Source: an uncultured Prevotellaceae bacterium | Lineage (GTDB): Bacteria; Bacteroidota; Bacteroidia; Bacteroidales; Bacteroidaceae | Assembly (NCBI GenBank): GCA_937893145.1 | Contig: CALBJW010000099.1 | Span: 1-13,470, forward strand | DNA: 13,470 nt | Direction of reading: 5' to 3' | Shown here: positions 1-7,369 of the stretch, piece by piece | Layout of the letters: each line of letters begins with the position of its first letter | How positions within the stretch are numbered: the first letter of the stretch is position 1 | Notes under the pieces: generated by a model | Told to the model about the DNA's origin: nothing | The model's input: the letters and a program-made list of their open reading frames with translations, nothing else | Database searches by the model: none | Made by a program: the position numbers and the translations under genes

Positions 1-995
1 AGATACTCTTCACCTTCTTCTGGTGTCTGGATAGGCTGGAATGAGTCCTTTCCATAGTGATCCCAGTGTCCTGAAGTTACATAAAGGTTTTTACCACCGA
101 TATGTGGAGTCATAACCTCCTGATAACCGTAACGCTTCTGAATCTTGCGGAGGAAGTCCTGAAGGCGGATACGAACTGCTGTACCCTTTGGAAGCCACAT
201 TGGAAGACCCTTACCAACTCGTTCTGAGAACATGAAGAGTTCCATTTCCTTACCAATCTTTCGGTGGTCACGCTTCTTTGCTTCTTCAAGAGCTACGAGG
301 TACTCGTCAAGCATCTTCTTCTTTGGGAATGAGATACCATAGATACGAGTCATCATAGGACGCTTCTCGTCACCACGCCAGTAAGCTGCAGCAAGCGAAA
401 GGAGCTTGAATGCCTTGATAGGAGCTGTGCTCATGAGGTGTGGACCTTTACAGAGGTCGATGTAGTTGCCCTGAGTATAAGTAGTGATGTGTCCATCCTC
501 AAGTTCAGCGATAAGTTCGTTCTTGTATGACTGACCCTTTGAAGCGAAGAGGTCCATAACTTCATCCTTAGCGATGTCCTTGCGAACAAGTTCTTCCTTC
601 TTCTGCTGAAGTTCCTGCATCTTCTTCTCAATCTTTGGGAAGTCTGCATCAGAGAACTTAACACCCTCTGGTGGCATAACATCATAGTAGAAACCATTCT
701 CGATTGCTGGACCGATACCGAATTGTGTACCTGGCCAGAGTTCTTCGATAGCTTCTGCCATGAGGTGAGCAGATGTGTGCCAGAAAGCATGCTTACCTTC
801 TGCATCATCAAACTTGTAGAGAGCGATTGTTGCGTCCTCGTTGATAGGACGGTTGAGCTCTGTAGTCTCGCCGTTAACACCACAAGCGATAACGTCCTGT
901 GCAAGACGCTGGCTGATGCTTTCTGCGATTTGAAGACCAGTTACGCCATTTTCGTATTCGCGTACTGATCCATCAGGAAATGTAATCTTTACCAT
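1..995 (-). CDS. thrS: Threonyl-tRNA synthetase, N-terminal part (3' end outside window)
   Basis: This enzyme charges tRNA-Thr with threonine in the cytoplasm. The ATG is at 995-993 and the frame stays open to base 1, giving 331 full residues; the catalytic core and anticodon domain lie outside the window. Residues 1-62 are the TGS domain. Residues 63-225 are the editing domain, with HTSAH (H73, H77) and LCKGPH (C182, H186), the same residue numbers as the E. coli editing site that removes mis-attached serine. The class II core begins after about residue 240, and the segment around RYGYQEVMTPHI (289-299) fits class II motif 1. The gene follows the TPR gene after a 105-base gap holding a possible promoter. 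In related Bacteroidetes thrS is usually followed by infC-rpmI-rplT, which cannot be checked here. Identification is secure. Confidence 0.97.
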   Translation of the reverse strand, partial: MVKITFPDGSVREYENGVTGLQIAESISQRLAQDVIACGVNGETTELNRPINEDATIALYKFDDAEGKHAFWHTSAHLMAEAIEELWPGTQFGIGPAIENGFYYDVMPPEGVKFSDADFPKIEKKMQELQQKKEELVRKDIAKDEVMDLFASKGQSYKNELIAELEDGHITTYTQGNYIDLCKGPHLMSTAPIKAFKLLSLAAAYWRGDEKRPMMTRIYGISFPKKKMLDEYLVALEEAKKRDHRKIGKEMELFMFSERVGKGLPMWLPKGTAVRIRLQDFLRKIQKRYGYQEVMTPHIGGKNLYVTSGHWDHYGKDSFQPIQTPEEGEEY

Positions 996-1049
996 ATATG
1001 TTGTTATTTTATATTATCTTGTCAGCCTTTGATTGGGCATATTTGGTTG

Positions 1050-1057
1050 CAAATTTA
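1050..1057 (-). promoter_or_regulatory. Possible -7 promoter element for thrS
   Basis: On the minus strand this reads TAAATTTG, a full match to the Bacteroidetes -7 consensus TAnnTTTG. It lies in the 105-base gap between the TPR gene and thrS and would give a leader of roughly 45-50 bases. I see no convincing TTG at the -33 position, and the stretch is AT-rich, so a chance match is possible. The gap shows no strong hairpin that would suggest an attenuator. Confidence 0.35.
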
Positions 1058-1100
1058 ATACTTCTTTTTGGGAATAGCGTTATATTGCATTGAAAATCTT

Positions 1101-2651
1101 CTATTTTTTCTTCTTTTGGTGCTTCTTTATCACACTATAAGCCGAATAAATGCCAAGTTCACCGGCTTTGGAAAGGTCCGGAATTGCTGTTGGATCATCG
1201 ATGAGAAGTTTCAGCAGACCTCTATTATAATATGCTTCCGCAAGTCCCTTGTCAATTTCAAGTACTTCATTGAAGTCCAAAATGGCACTTTGCACATCAC
1301 CCCTTTCTGCCTTTTCATTTGCAGATTTGAAAAGAGCAAAAATCTTGTCGCTTTCAGTATTATTTATATATAATGTACGCGAAGGGGCTTGAATGAGAGT
1401 TGCTTCTACATTCTTGTTCTGGATTTTTCCTCTTAATTCGGAGTCGTATTTCTTTGATTCTTCTTCGTCTGCAACAACAAGCTTCTCGTAGTCGTCTATA
1501 TTCTTAGAAGACTTCTTTCGAGTGCGGTTCTTCTGGCGCGATGTTGGGGTAGAGTAGCCATAACGATGTGCAACAGTCTCCTTTATCACATGCTCCTCAT
1601 CAGCTATTGCTCCACGAGTGTCACCAATTCGTCTTCTACATTCAGCTCGGCGTTGATAGCCTTGAAGAAACTTAGGAAATGCACGGATAACTGTTGTGTA
1701 GTCTCGGATGGCACCTCTAAAGTCGCCCGTTTGTTGAAGCAGAGTGGCGCGGTTGTATGTTGCCATAATGTCAGAAGGATCAATCTCAAGAATGAAGTTG
1801 AAGTCTTCAATCGCCCCATTGTCTTCACCCACATTAGCACGGAGCAGACCGCGATTGTAGTGTCCGTAGAAGTTGCCTGGCTCAATTTCAAGTGCAAGGT
1901 CGTAGTCGCGCATCGCACCACGATAGTTGTCTTGATGGTAACGACAAAGAGCCCTGTTTATGAGACATTGAGCATTCTTTGGGTTAAGACGAATTGCCTC
2001 GTTGTACTTCACCTCTGCCTCTGCATATTCTGCACGGTTCATGAGCATACCAGCCTTAGTGCTGAGAGATGGTATGTCGTATGGATTAGCAAGAAGTGCC
2101 TGGTCAATGATTTCTTCTGCTGCAATAGTATCCTTCATCTGCAGTTTAATCTGCGATTTCATGGAGTAGCCTTCTGCATATTTAGGCCAGCGCTTAATCA
2201 TTATGTCTGCTATGGAATCTGCCTCATGTAGTGAGTCAAGTTCTATTTCACACAGAATGAGATTGTGCCATACAGACTTGTTCTCTGGACTCATTTCGGT
2301 AGCGACCTTATAGTCTTCTGCTGCTCCGAGGTAATTGCCAAGATTGATACGTGCCAATCCACGAACTTCGTAACTGTTTGGGTAGTAGGGATTCTTCTCT
2401 ATTGCTGTTGAGCAGTCGCTTTCCGCACCAGAATAGTCATCGAGGTAGAACTTTGCCAGTCCACGAAAGAAGTATGGCTCGTGAAGGTAAGGCTTAGAAT
2501 TTATGACAAGGTTGAAATACTGAATTGACAGCACATAGTCGTCATAATACAGAGCATTACGACCAATATTCATCATTCGTTCTGTATTGAGTTGCGCATT
2601 GGCAACAGAGCAGATGAATGAAAGAAATAATATGTGCAGCCAACGATGCAT
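1101..2651 (-). CDS. Secreted tetratricopeptide repeat (TPR) protein, 516 aa
   Basis: This is a TPR scaffold protein, probably exported to the periplasm and likely a protein-protein adaptor; its partner is unknown. Residues 1-19 form a signal peptide with an ANA|Q cleavage site and no lipobox. About nine or ten TPR units run from about 25 to 360; the clearest are at 193-226, 227-260, 261-294 and 295-328, each with the alternating G/A-Y-A-P pattern. Then comes a basic, disordered linker (RQKNRTRKKSSKN, about 382-394) and an acidic stretch, followed by two more TPRs at about 440-500 and a lysine tail (KKHQKKKK). The ATG overlaps the stop of def by one base (TAATG), so translation is probably coupled to def. 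Genes of this kind recur between def and thrS in Bacteroidales. No enzymatic domain is visible. Confidence 0.9.
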   Translation of the reverse strand: MHRWLHILFLSFICSVANAQLNTERMMNIGRNALYYDDYVLSIQYFNLVINSKPYLHEPYFFRGLAKFYLDDYSGAESDCSTAIEKNPYYPNSYEVRGLARINLGNYLGAAEDYKVATEMSPENKSVWHNLILCEIELDSLHEADSIADIMIKRWPKYAEGYSMKSQIKLQMKDTIAAEEIIDQALLANPYDIPSLSTKAGMLMNRAEYAEAEVKYNEAIRLNPKNAQCLINRALCRYHQDNYRGAMRDYDLALEIEPGNFYGHYNRGLLRANVGEDNGAIEDFNFILEIDPSDIMATYNRATLLQQTGDFRGAIRDYTTVIRAFPKFLQGYQRRAECRRRIGDTRGAIADEEHVIKETVAHRYGYSTPTSRQKNRTRKKSSKNIDDYEKLVVADEEESKKYDSELRGKIQNKNVEATLIQAPSRTLYINNTESDKIFALFKSANEKAERGDVQSAILDFNEVLEIDKGLAEAYYNRGLLKLLIDDPTAIPDLSKAGELGIYSAYSVIKKHQKKKK

Positions 2652-3208
2652 TATCTATTTGCCTTACACTTGTAACTTGCAGAGAACTTACCCTTTGCCA
2701 TTGCAACGAGTTTGCTCTTGATGATTTGCTTGCGGAATGCAGAGAGGTGGTCAACGAACATCTTACCATCGAGGTGGTCGAACTCGTGTTGGAATACGCG
2801 AGCTTCGAAACCGCTCAACCACTTTTCCTGCTGCTGGAGATTTTCATCAATGTATCTAACGAGAACTTCGTCTGGTCGCTTAACATTCTCGTGAATGCCA
2901 GGAATTGAGAGGCATCCCTCTTCCATAGATGATTCTTCTTCGCTTTCCTCAAGAATCTCTGGGTTTATGAATGTGTGAAGGTAACCCTTGTATTCTGGCT
3001 GATCTTCGGAAATTACATCAAGGTCAACGATGAAAAGGCGAATTGGCAAGCCAATCTGTGGTGCTGCAAGTCCAACACCCTCAGAACGCTTTAGGGTTTC
3101 AAACATGTTAGTGATAAGTTCCTGGAGGTTAGGATACTCCTGAGGATTGATTTCTTCGGCAACCTTGCGAAGTACTGGTTGACCGAATATGTACATTGGT
3201 AAAATCAT
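2651..3208 (-). CDS. def: Peptide deformylase
   Basis: This metalloenzyme removes the N-terminal formyl group from new proteins as they leave the ribosome. At 185 residues it has normal length, and all three signature motifs are intact: GVGLAAPQIG (44-53), EGCLS (97-101) and QHEFDHLDG (140-148). By family knowledge C99, H141 and H145 bind the metal and E142 is catalytic. The ATG at 3208 is preceded by an A-rich leader (AAAACATAAA) with no clear Shine-Dalgarno sequence, which is normal for this phylum. It lies 29 bases after the ruvX stop and overlaps the downstream TPR gene start by one base, so it is part of the ruvX-def-TPR cluster. The short basic C-terminus (KCKANR) is unremarkable. Confidence 0.97.
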   Translation of the reverse strand: MILPMYIFGQPVLRKVAEEINPQEYPNLQELITNMFETLKRSEGVGLAAPQIGLPIRLFIVDLDVISEDQPEYKGYLHTFINPEILEESEEESSMEEGCLSIPGIHENVKRPDEVLVRYIDENLQQQEKWLSGFEARVFQHEFDHLDGKMFVDHLSAFRKQIIKSKLVAMAKGKFSASYKCKANR

Positions 3209-3237
3209 ATTTTATGTTTTGTTTTTAAGTTTTCTAA

Positions 3238-3654
3238 TTATAATCCCTTGCTTGTCATGTAATCTTGAAGGATTATTGTTGCACTAATTTGGTCCACAAG
3301 TGCTTTGTTTTGTCTGGCTTTCTTACTTATACCAGATGTTAGCATTGTCTGATGAGCAAGAACAGAAGTGAAGCGTTCATCATAATAGACTATTTCCTTG
3401 TCAGGAAAAATCTTTTTAAGTCGGTTGAAAAACGGCTCGATGCGTTTCATGTTTTCGCTATCTTCGCCATTCATTTGGGTAGGTTTTCCAACTACTATTG
3501 TACATACATCTTCCTTTGAAACATAGTCTGTGATGAACTTTTCAAGGTCTTTTGTGTCAACAGTAGTAAGTCCATTTGCAATCATCTGCATATTGTCTGT
3601 GACTGCAAGTCCCGTTCTTTTCTGTCCGAAATCTATTGCTAATATTCTTGCCAT
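3238..3654 (-). CDS. ruvX: RuvX/YqgF-type Holliday junction resolvase-like nuclease
   Basis: This is a small RNase H-fold protein of the YqgF/RuvX family, linked in other bacteria to 5'-end processing of pre-16S rRNA and proposed as a Holliday junction resolvase. The 138-residue product has MARILAIDFG (candidate catalytic D8) at its start, VVGKPTQMNG in the middle (54-63), YYDERFTS (E93) and VDQISATIILQ (D121), which together form the expected acidic triad. I chose the ATG at 3654 because it puts the first beta-strand at the N-terminus, as in the family. An in-frame TTG at 3669 would add five residues and is less likely. The gene starts 38 bases after the lptD stop and ends 29 bases before def. 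Being so close, it may be co-transcribed with lptD; I see no promoter of its own. Confidence 0.93.
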   Translation of the reverse strand: MARILAIDFGQKRTGLAVTDNMQMIANGLTTVDTKDLEKFITDYVSKEDVCTIVVGKPTQMNGEDSENMKRIEPFFNRLKKIFPDKEIVYYDERFTSVLAHQTMLTSGISKKARQNKALVDQISATIILQDYMTSKGL

Positions 3655-3669
3655 ATTGTTTATTGTCAA

Positions 3670-3679
3670 TGCTTAAGCA
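3670..3679. repeat. 10-base perfect palindrome between lptD and ruvX
   Basis: TGCTTAAGCA reads the same on both strands and sits in the 38-base gap between the lptD stop and the ruvX ATG. It has no loop and no following T run, so it is not a convincing intrinsic terminator. It may be a weak protein-binding site or chance. Confidence 0.25.
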
Positions 3680-3692
3680 CTTCGTTCCCTCG

Positions 3693-6600
3693 TTAATACC
3701 ATCTCACACTACTGTTGTATGAACTACGCTTATCGTATTTCAAGGCATCTGTCAAAGTGCTTGCATTAGCACGGAGCGAGATGTTGTATGAAGTGTATGC
3801 TCCAAATACAAGACCACATGAGATGTTGAAGCAGTGCATGTCTCGTGAGATGTTAACTGTTGTCATTGAGAGTTTCTTATAGTTGAAGTCCCAACCAGAT
3901 GAGAAGTTTACGTTCCAGCTGGAAGAGAGTTTGAAGTTACCAGAGAAGTTCATGTTTTGTGTGAACTTATATGGATAACGCATAGTCTTGACATTAATCT
4001 TACCGCCACGGTCCTCTGCCATAGTGATACCATAAGAAATTGAGAATGACCAAGGGAACTTAAATTTCATGTAGCCATCGGCATCAAGTCCATCATCGCC
4101 ACCTTCTTCGCCACGTCTCTTGTTTGCTTTGCCATCTTTCTTGTCTGTAAGGCTTTCGTCTTCGTCATCATCAACATCTTTGTCCTTAGCCTTGTCCTCT
4201 TCTTCTGGATTTCCTCCAAAGAGTTTTATGATGCTTGCCTTTATCTTTGAGAAGCTTTGGTTGTTGAATGTGTAGCTCAAGTTCTTACTCATACCTTGGA
4301 ATCTACCGAAACGACCATAAGACCATTCTGTACGATTACCAACACGCACATTACCATTCTTGTCAAATTCGTAAGCGTATGTGTTGAATACTGCGTTGAT
4401 GTTGAATGTTGTCTTGCCAAACTTCAGACGGATTCTCGTTGAAAGGTCACTCCAAGGTCTTGTTTTAGCCGCCATGTTGTAGCTAAGGCTGGCACCAAGT
4501 TCATCAATGATTGACACCTTTCGGATAGAGTCGTTCTTGTCCTTATACTTCATTTCGATGTTATTGCCCACATCGAAGTTTACATTACCCATCTTTCCTT
4601 GACCTGGTACTCCATAAAGTGCACCAGCGTATGGAGAGTATGTCACTGTTTCTTGTCTTCCTTCGCGGTCAGTCTTAACGTATGTCTTGTAGTTGCCCCA
4701 TTTTTGATCGCCGAAGTCTGGTGAATATGAGAGTGAAACAGAAGGTGTGAAGACGTGACGAATCATCTTAATCTTATCACCAAAGATTTTCTTTGAAGGT
4801 GTAAAGAAACCATAGAGTTTTGTGTTTGCACTCAAACGAACATCAAAATCCTGAACATGGTTGAAGCCATAAACTGTGTCTCGAACTACACTTTGTCTAA
4901 CCTCGTCCCAATCCTGATAAACCTTGTGTGTGTACCAACGTGCATTGTAGTTGAACGAAGGTGTGACATTAATGTACTTGAACAAGTTAAATGTGGCGGA
5001 AACAGGGATACTGTGTTTCATACCGTTTCGCCAGTCTCTTATCAAGTTCGACTTAAAGATTCTGTCTTCCTTTGTGTTGATGCTGTTCGAGAGAGTTCCT
5101 GTATAGTTCATTGCAATCTTCTCGTACCAACGTTCCTTACCAGCAGCGTGCTTACGCTTGAAAGGATAGATACGGCTAAGGCTTATCGAGAGCGATGGCA
5201 ATGTGATTGCGAGAGAAGAGTCTCGCATGTTCTGTGAGATGTTGAACGAACCTGAAAGACTAAGACCTATCTTTGGGAACGACTTCGAGTAACTGATAGA
5301 AGATGTTCTTGTACTCTGAGAGTATGATGTTGGGTTATAGAGACTTGTGAGGTTGTTCTTTTCGTAGCTCTGTGTTGCGAAGTTGATAGAAGCAGAGAAA
5401 GAACTGTTATTACTTGATTTTGGGTCCTGACTATGTGACCATTGAACCTTGAAGTTCTTTGTGGCGTTATAGTCCGGAAGATTCTTCTCACCTACCTTTG
5501 TGACCTGATAATTGAAGTATAAATTACCAGAGAACTTGTATCGTTTCTTGTAAGTGGTCTGTGCTGATACACCCCAAGAACCCTTAGTGTATATTTCTCC
5601 AGTGAGTTTTAAGTCCATGTAGTCACTGAAAGCAAAGTAATATCCACCATCTCGCAGATAGAAACCACGAGTAGATTCATCACCATAAGTTGGCATAATG
5701 AATCCTGAAGAATAGGATTTGGTGAATGGGAAATATGCAAATGGAATGGCGAGAGGCAATGGTACATCTTCCACTACAATCCATGCTGGACCAGCAAAGA
5801 TGTCCTTTCCTGTGTGAACCTTTGCTCGAGAAAGTGCGATGTAGAAGTGAGGATGTTCCTCATCACAAGTGGTATAACGTCCTCGTTTAAGATACAGCTC
5901 ATCTGTACCGCTCTTCTTTGACTCTTCACTTGTCAAGAATCCATCTTGTTGCTCCGTATAAACATTTGTGATGTAACCTTTCTTCGATTCGAAGTTATAA
6001 GAGAGAGTCTCCATCTTGTAGGTATCGGAGCCTTGCTTAAATATTGGAGTACCTTGCAATTTACCTATGGAGTCGCGAACACCCACAGCATGAACAATGC
6101 TGCTGTCCATGTTCATAACGATGTTCTCCGAAGTAAGGTCAATGTCTTGATACTTAACATTACCGTCGCCATAGAGGAAAGCATTCTTAGACTTCATGTT
6201 GAAGATGATGGAGTCTTTAGCAACGTAGGAAACTGGTGCTTCGAGAGCACTCTTGGGTTTATTCTTACGGATAGAATCCTCTGCTGCAGCGATAGAGTCG
6301 TTCCATTGCTTACCAGTTCCATTGTCCGAATATTTTGCCTTGAGAGAGTCGAGTAGGGTAAGAACCACAGAGTCATTATCGACTTTTGTCGAGTCATTGC
6401 TCTGTGTATTGCTTGTTATCTCTTTTGCCAGCTTGTCTTTAAGCGAGTCTGTAAGAATGGAGTGTGTTGATGTGGAATCTGCATTGCTTTCAAGCGAGTC
6501 TTTTATTGCTTGAAGAAGTCCTGCTATTTCTTGGTTTGATTTTTCTGATATATTTAAAACACCATTTTGGTCAGTCACATTAGTGCTGGCCAAACTAACA

Positions 6601-6707
6601 GTTTGCTTATCCTTCTTGTCGTTAACGAGCTTCTCTTCTGCTCCGCACGATATTATAAGCGCAACTGCGAAAAGTGAAAAAAGTATTTTATATATAGATA
6701 ATTTCAA
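3693..6707 (-). CDS. lptD: LptD-type outer-membrane LPS assembly protein (OstA family)
   Basis: This is the outer-membrane translocon that places lipopolysaccharide in the outer leaflet. The protein has 1004 residues, longer than E. coli LptD. Residues 1-20 form a hydrophobic signal ending in IISC, a lipobox with C21. Residues 25-155 are low-complexity and rich in Ser, Asp and Lys. Residues 158-310 look like the OstA/LptA-like beta-jellyroll (repeated AFLYGDGNVKY- and DLTSENIV-like strands). From about 320 to the end are alternating aromatic strands of a large beta-barrel, ending SVRWY. A very charged loop (about 832-877) interrupts the late barrel. Only four cysteines occur: C21, C281, C959 and C964. 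The start is TTG at 6707-6705: an in-frame stop lies six codons upstream and no ATG or GTG gives a signal peptide. AAGAG lies just upstream. It is preceded by its own predicted promoter. The family is clear; lipidation is inference. Confidence 0.9.
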   Translation of the reverse strand: MKLSIYKILFSLFAVALIISCGAEEKLVNDKKDKQTVSLASTNVTDQNGVLNISEKSNQEIAGLLQAIKDSLESNADSTSTHSILTDSLKDKLAKEITSNTQSNDSTKVDNDSVVLTLLDSLKAKYSDNGTGKQWNDSIAAAEDSIRKNKPKSALEAPVSYVAKDSIIFNMKSKNAFLYGDGNVKYQDIDLTSENIVMNMDSSIVHAVGVRDSIGKLQGTPIFKQGSDTYKMETLSYNFESKKGYITNVYTEQQDGFLTSEESKKSGTDELYLKRGRYTTCDEEHPHFYIALSRAKVHTGKDIFAGPAWIVVEDVPLPLAIPFAYFPFTKSYSSGFIMPTYGDESTRGFYLRDGGYYFAFSDYMDLKLTGEIYTKGSWGVSAQTTYKKRYKFSGNLYFNYQVTKVGEKNLPDYNATKNFKVQWSHSQDPKSSNNSSFSASINFATQSYEKNNLTSLYNPTSYSQSTRTSSISYSKSFPKIGLSLSGSFNISQNMRDSSLAITLPSLSISLSRIYPFKRKHAAGKERWYEKIAMNYTGTLSNSINTKEDRIFKSNLIRDWRNGMKHSIPVSATFNLFKYINVTPSFNYNARWYTHKVYQDWDEVRQSVVRDTVYGFNHVQDFDVRLSANTKLYGFFTPSKKIFGDKIKMIRHVFTPSVSLSYSPDFGDQKWGNYKTYVKTDREGRQETVTYSPYAGALYGVPGQGKMGNVNFDVGNNIEMKYKDKNDSIRKVSIIDELGASLSYNMAAKTRPWSDLSTRIRLKFGKTTFNINAVFNTYAYEFDKNGNVRVGNRTEWSYGRFGRFQGMSKNLSYTFNNQSFSKIKASIIKLFGGNPEEEDKAKDKDVDDDEDESLTDKKDGKANKRRGEEGGDDGLDADGYMKFKFPWSFSISYGITMAEDRGGKINVKTMRYPYKFTQNMNFSGNFKLSSSWNVNFSSGWDFNYKKLSMTTVNISRDMHCFNISCGLVFGAYTSYNISLRANASTLTDALKYDKRSSYNSSVRWY

Positions 6708-6730
6708 ACTCGGTACTCTTATTTACGATG

Positions 6731-6738
6731 CAAATGTA
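6731..6738 (-). promoter_or_regulatory. Predicted -7 promoter element of lptD
   Basis: On the minus strand this reads TACATTTG, a full match to TAnnTTTG, followed by CATCG. It lies 23 bases upstream of the TTG start of lptD, so the leader would be short, about 15-20 bases. At the expected -33 distance there is TGA rather than TTG, so the upstream element is weak. It suggests lptD can be transcribed apart from the tamL-HD pair. Confidence 0.5.
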
Positions 6739-6746
6739 CGGATTAT

Positions 6747-6763
6747 TAATGATATAATCATTA
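6747..6763. promoter_or_regulatory. 17-base dyad (possible operator) overlapping the lptD promoter
   Basis: TAATGAT-ATA-ATCATTA is a perfect inverted repeat with 7-base arms and a 3-base centre. A second, overlapping 7-base arm pair occurs because ATCATT is repeated next to it. The dyad begins 8 bases upstream of the -7 element and covers the -33 region, the usual place for a repressor or activator site. The very AT-rich context makes such symmetry easier by chance, and it lacks the GC-rich stem of a terminator. Confidence 0.35.
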
Positions 6764-6807
6764 TCATTGCATATTTAAGTAGTGTATCGTAATAATATTT
6801 AACGAAA

Positions 6808-7344
6808 TTATAGAAACATTTGCATCCATTTGGTAAAACGAGCGGCACTTTCATCCCCAAATTTAGCAACGCTTCTCAAAGCAGCCTCCACACTTTTCTC
6901 CTTGTCGAGTTTAGTTTTTGAGAAGAATTTATCTGCAAAGCATACAATCTGCTCTTCAATGCTTACAGGTAGAAGGTCGCGGTGCGGAATAGGTAACTGC
7001 TGGCGTTCGATGTCTGAAACGGAAAGTCCTGCTCCTGTATGGCGTTCACAAACAAGAGCATGTTCAGGATAACCCTCTTCACGCATGAGTTCTGCACCGA
7101 GTGTACCGTGGCAGATGTATGGTTTGTCTCCAAAACACTGGATGCCTGCAGCATCAGTCATGAAGATACCAATGTCGTGAAGCATGGCTGCCTCCTCAAC
7201 AAATTCACGGTTTGCATTAAGTTCTGGATGATTGTCCACAATCTCAAGCGCCTTGTCTGCCACTCTTCGTGAGTGAACAATAAGGATGTTTCTGAGTTCG
7301 TTGTTCTCAGGATAATACTTATTTATAATCTTTTGATAATCCAC
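6808..7344 (-). CDS. HD-domain metal-dependent phosphohydrolase, uncharacterised
   Basis: This is a soluble HD-superfamily hydrolase of 178 residues with no signal peptide or membrane segment. The metal-binding pattern is complete: H24, H56-D57 (in AAMLHDIG), H79, H102 and D138 (in CFADKFFSKT). The spacing with extra histidines between HD and the last Asp resembles phosphohydrolases that act on nucleotides or nucleotide-like monophosphates, but the substrate cannot be read from sequence. I chose the GTG at 7344, which gives a start just before YQKIINKYYPENNEL, where I recall related proteins beginning. It leaves a 25-base gap after tamL. A longer version starting at GTG 7410 would overlap tamL by 41 bases with 22 extra residues. 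The gene is probably co-transcribed with tamL and ends 100 bases before lptD. The domain call is firm; the function is unknown. Confidence 0.85.
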   Translation of the reverse strand: MDYQKIINKYYPENNELRNILIVHSRRVADKALEIVDNHPELNANREFVEEAAMLHDIGIFMTDAAGIQCFGDKPYICHGTLGAELMREEGYPEHALVCERHTGAGLSVSDIERQQLPIPHRDLLPVSIEEQIVCFADKFFSKTKLDKEKSVEAALRSVAKFGDESAARFTKWMQMFL

Positions 7345-7369
7345 AATATGAATCTTTTTACTTAATCTA

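Noticed and set aside
431..904. Minus-strand frame of 157 codons inside thrS
   Set aside because: It is another frame of thrS; the true frame carries the TGS and editing domains through the same bases.
996..1100. T-box or attenuator ahead of thrS
   Set aside because: The 105-base gap is AT-rich and too short; only a 3-4 base GGC/GCC pairing is visible, with no T-box-like conserved sequence or terminator hairpin.
1604..1921. Minus-strand 105-codon frame inside the TPR gene
   Set aside because: It is an out-of-frame shadow of the TPR gene with no distinct features.
1621..2081. DNA-level tandem repeat in the TPR gene
   Set aside because: The TPR units repeat at the protein pattern level only; the bases have diverged, so there is no true tandem DNA repeat.
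1566..2231. Plus-strand open frame of 221 codons opposite the TPR gene
   Set aside because: It lies wholly antisense to the repeat-encoding TPR gene, has no recognisable domain or leader, and its composition is rich in Cys and Val as expected for a mirrored frame.
3655..3669. Upstream TTG start for ruvX (adds TINN before the ATG)
   Set aside because: The ATG at 3654 places the catalytic DFG strand at the usual distance from the N-terminus; the TTG extension is not needed.
3670..3692. Intrinsic terminator between lptD and ruvX
   Set aside because: The TGCTTAAGCA palindrome has no loop, few GC pairs and no T run on either strand.
4857..6356. Plus-strand open frames (4857-5237 and 5946-6356) inside lptD
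   Set aside because: Both are antisense to strongly supported lptD coding sequence and show no motif or start context of their own.
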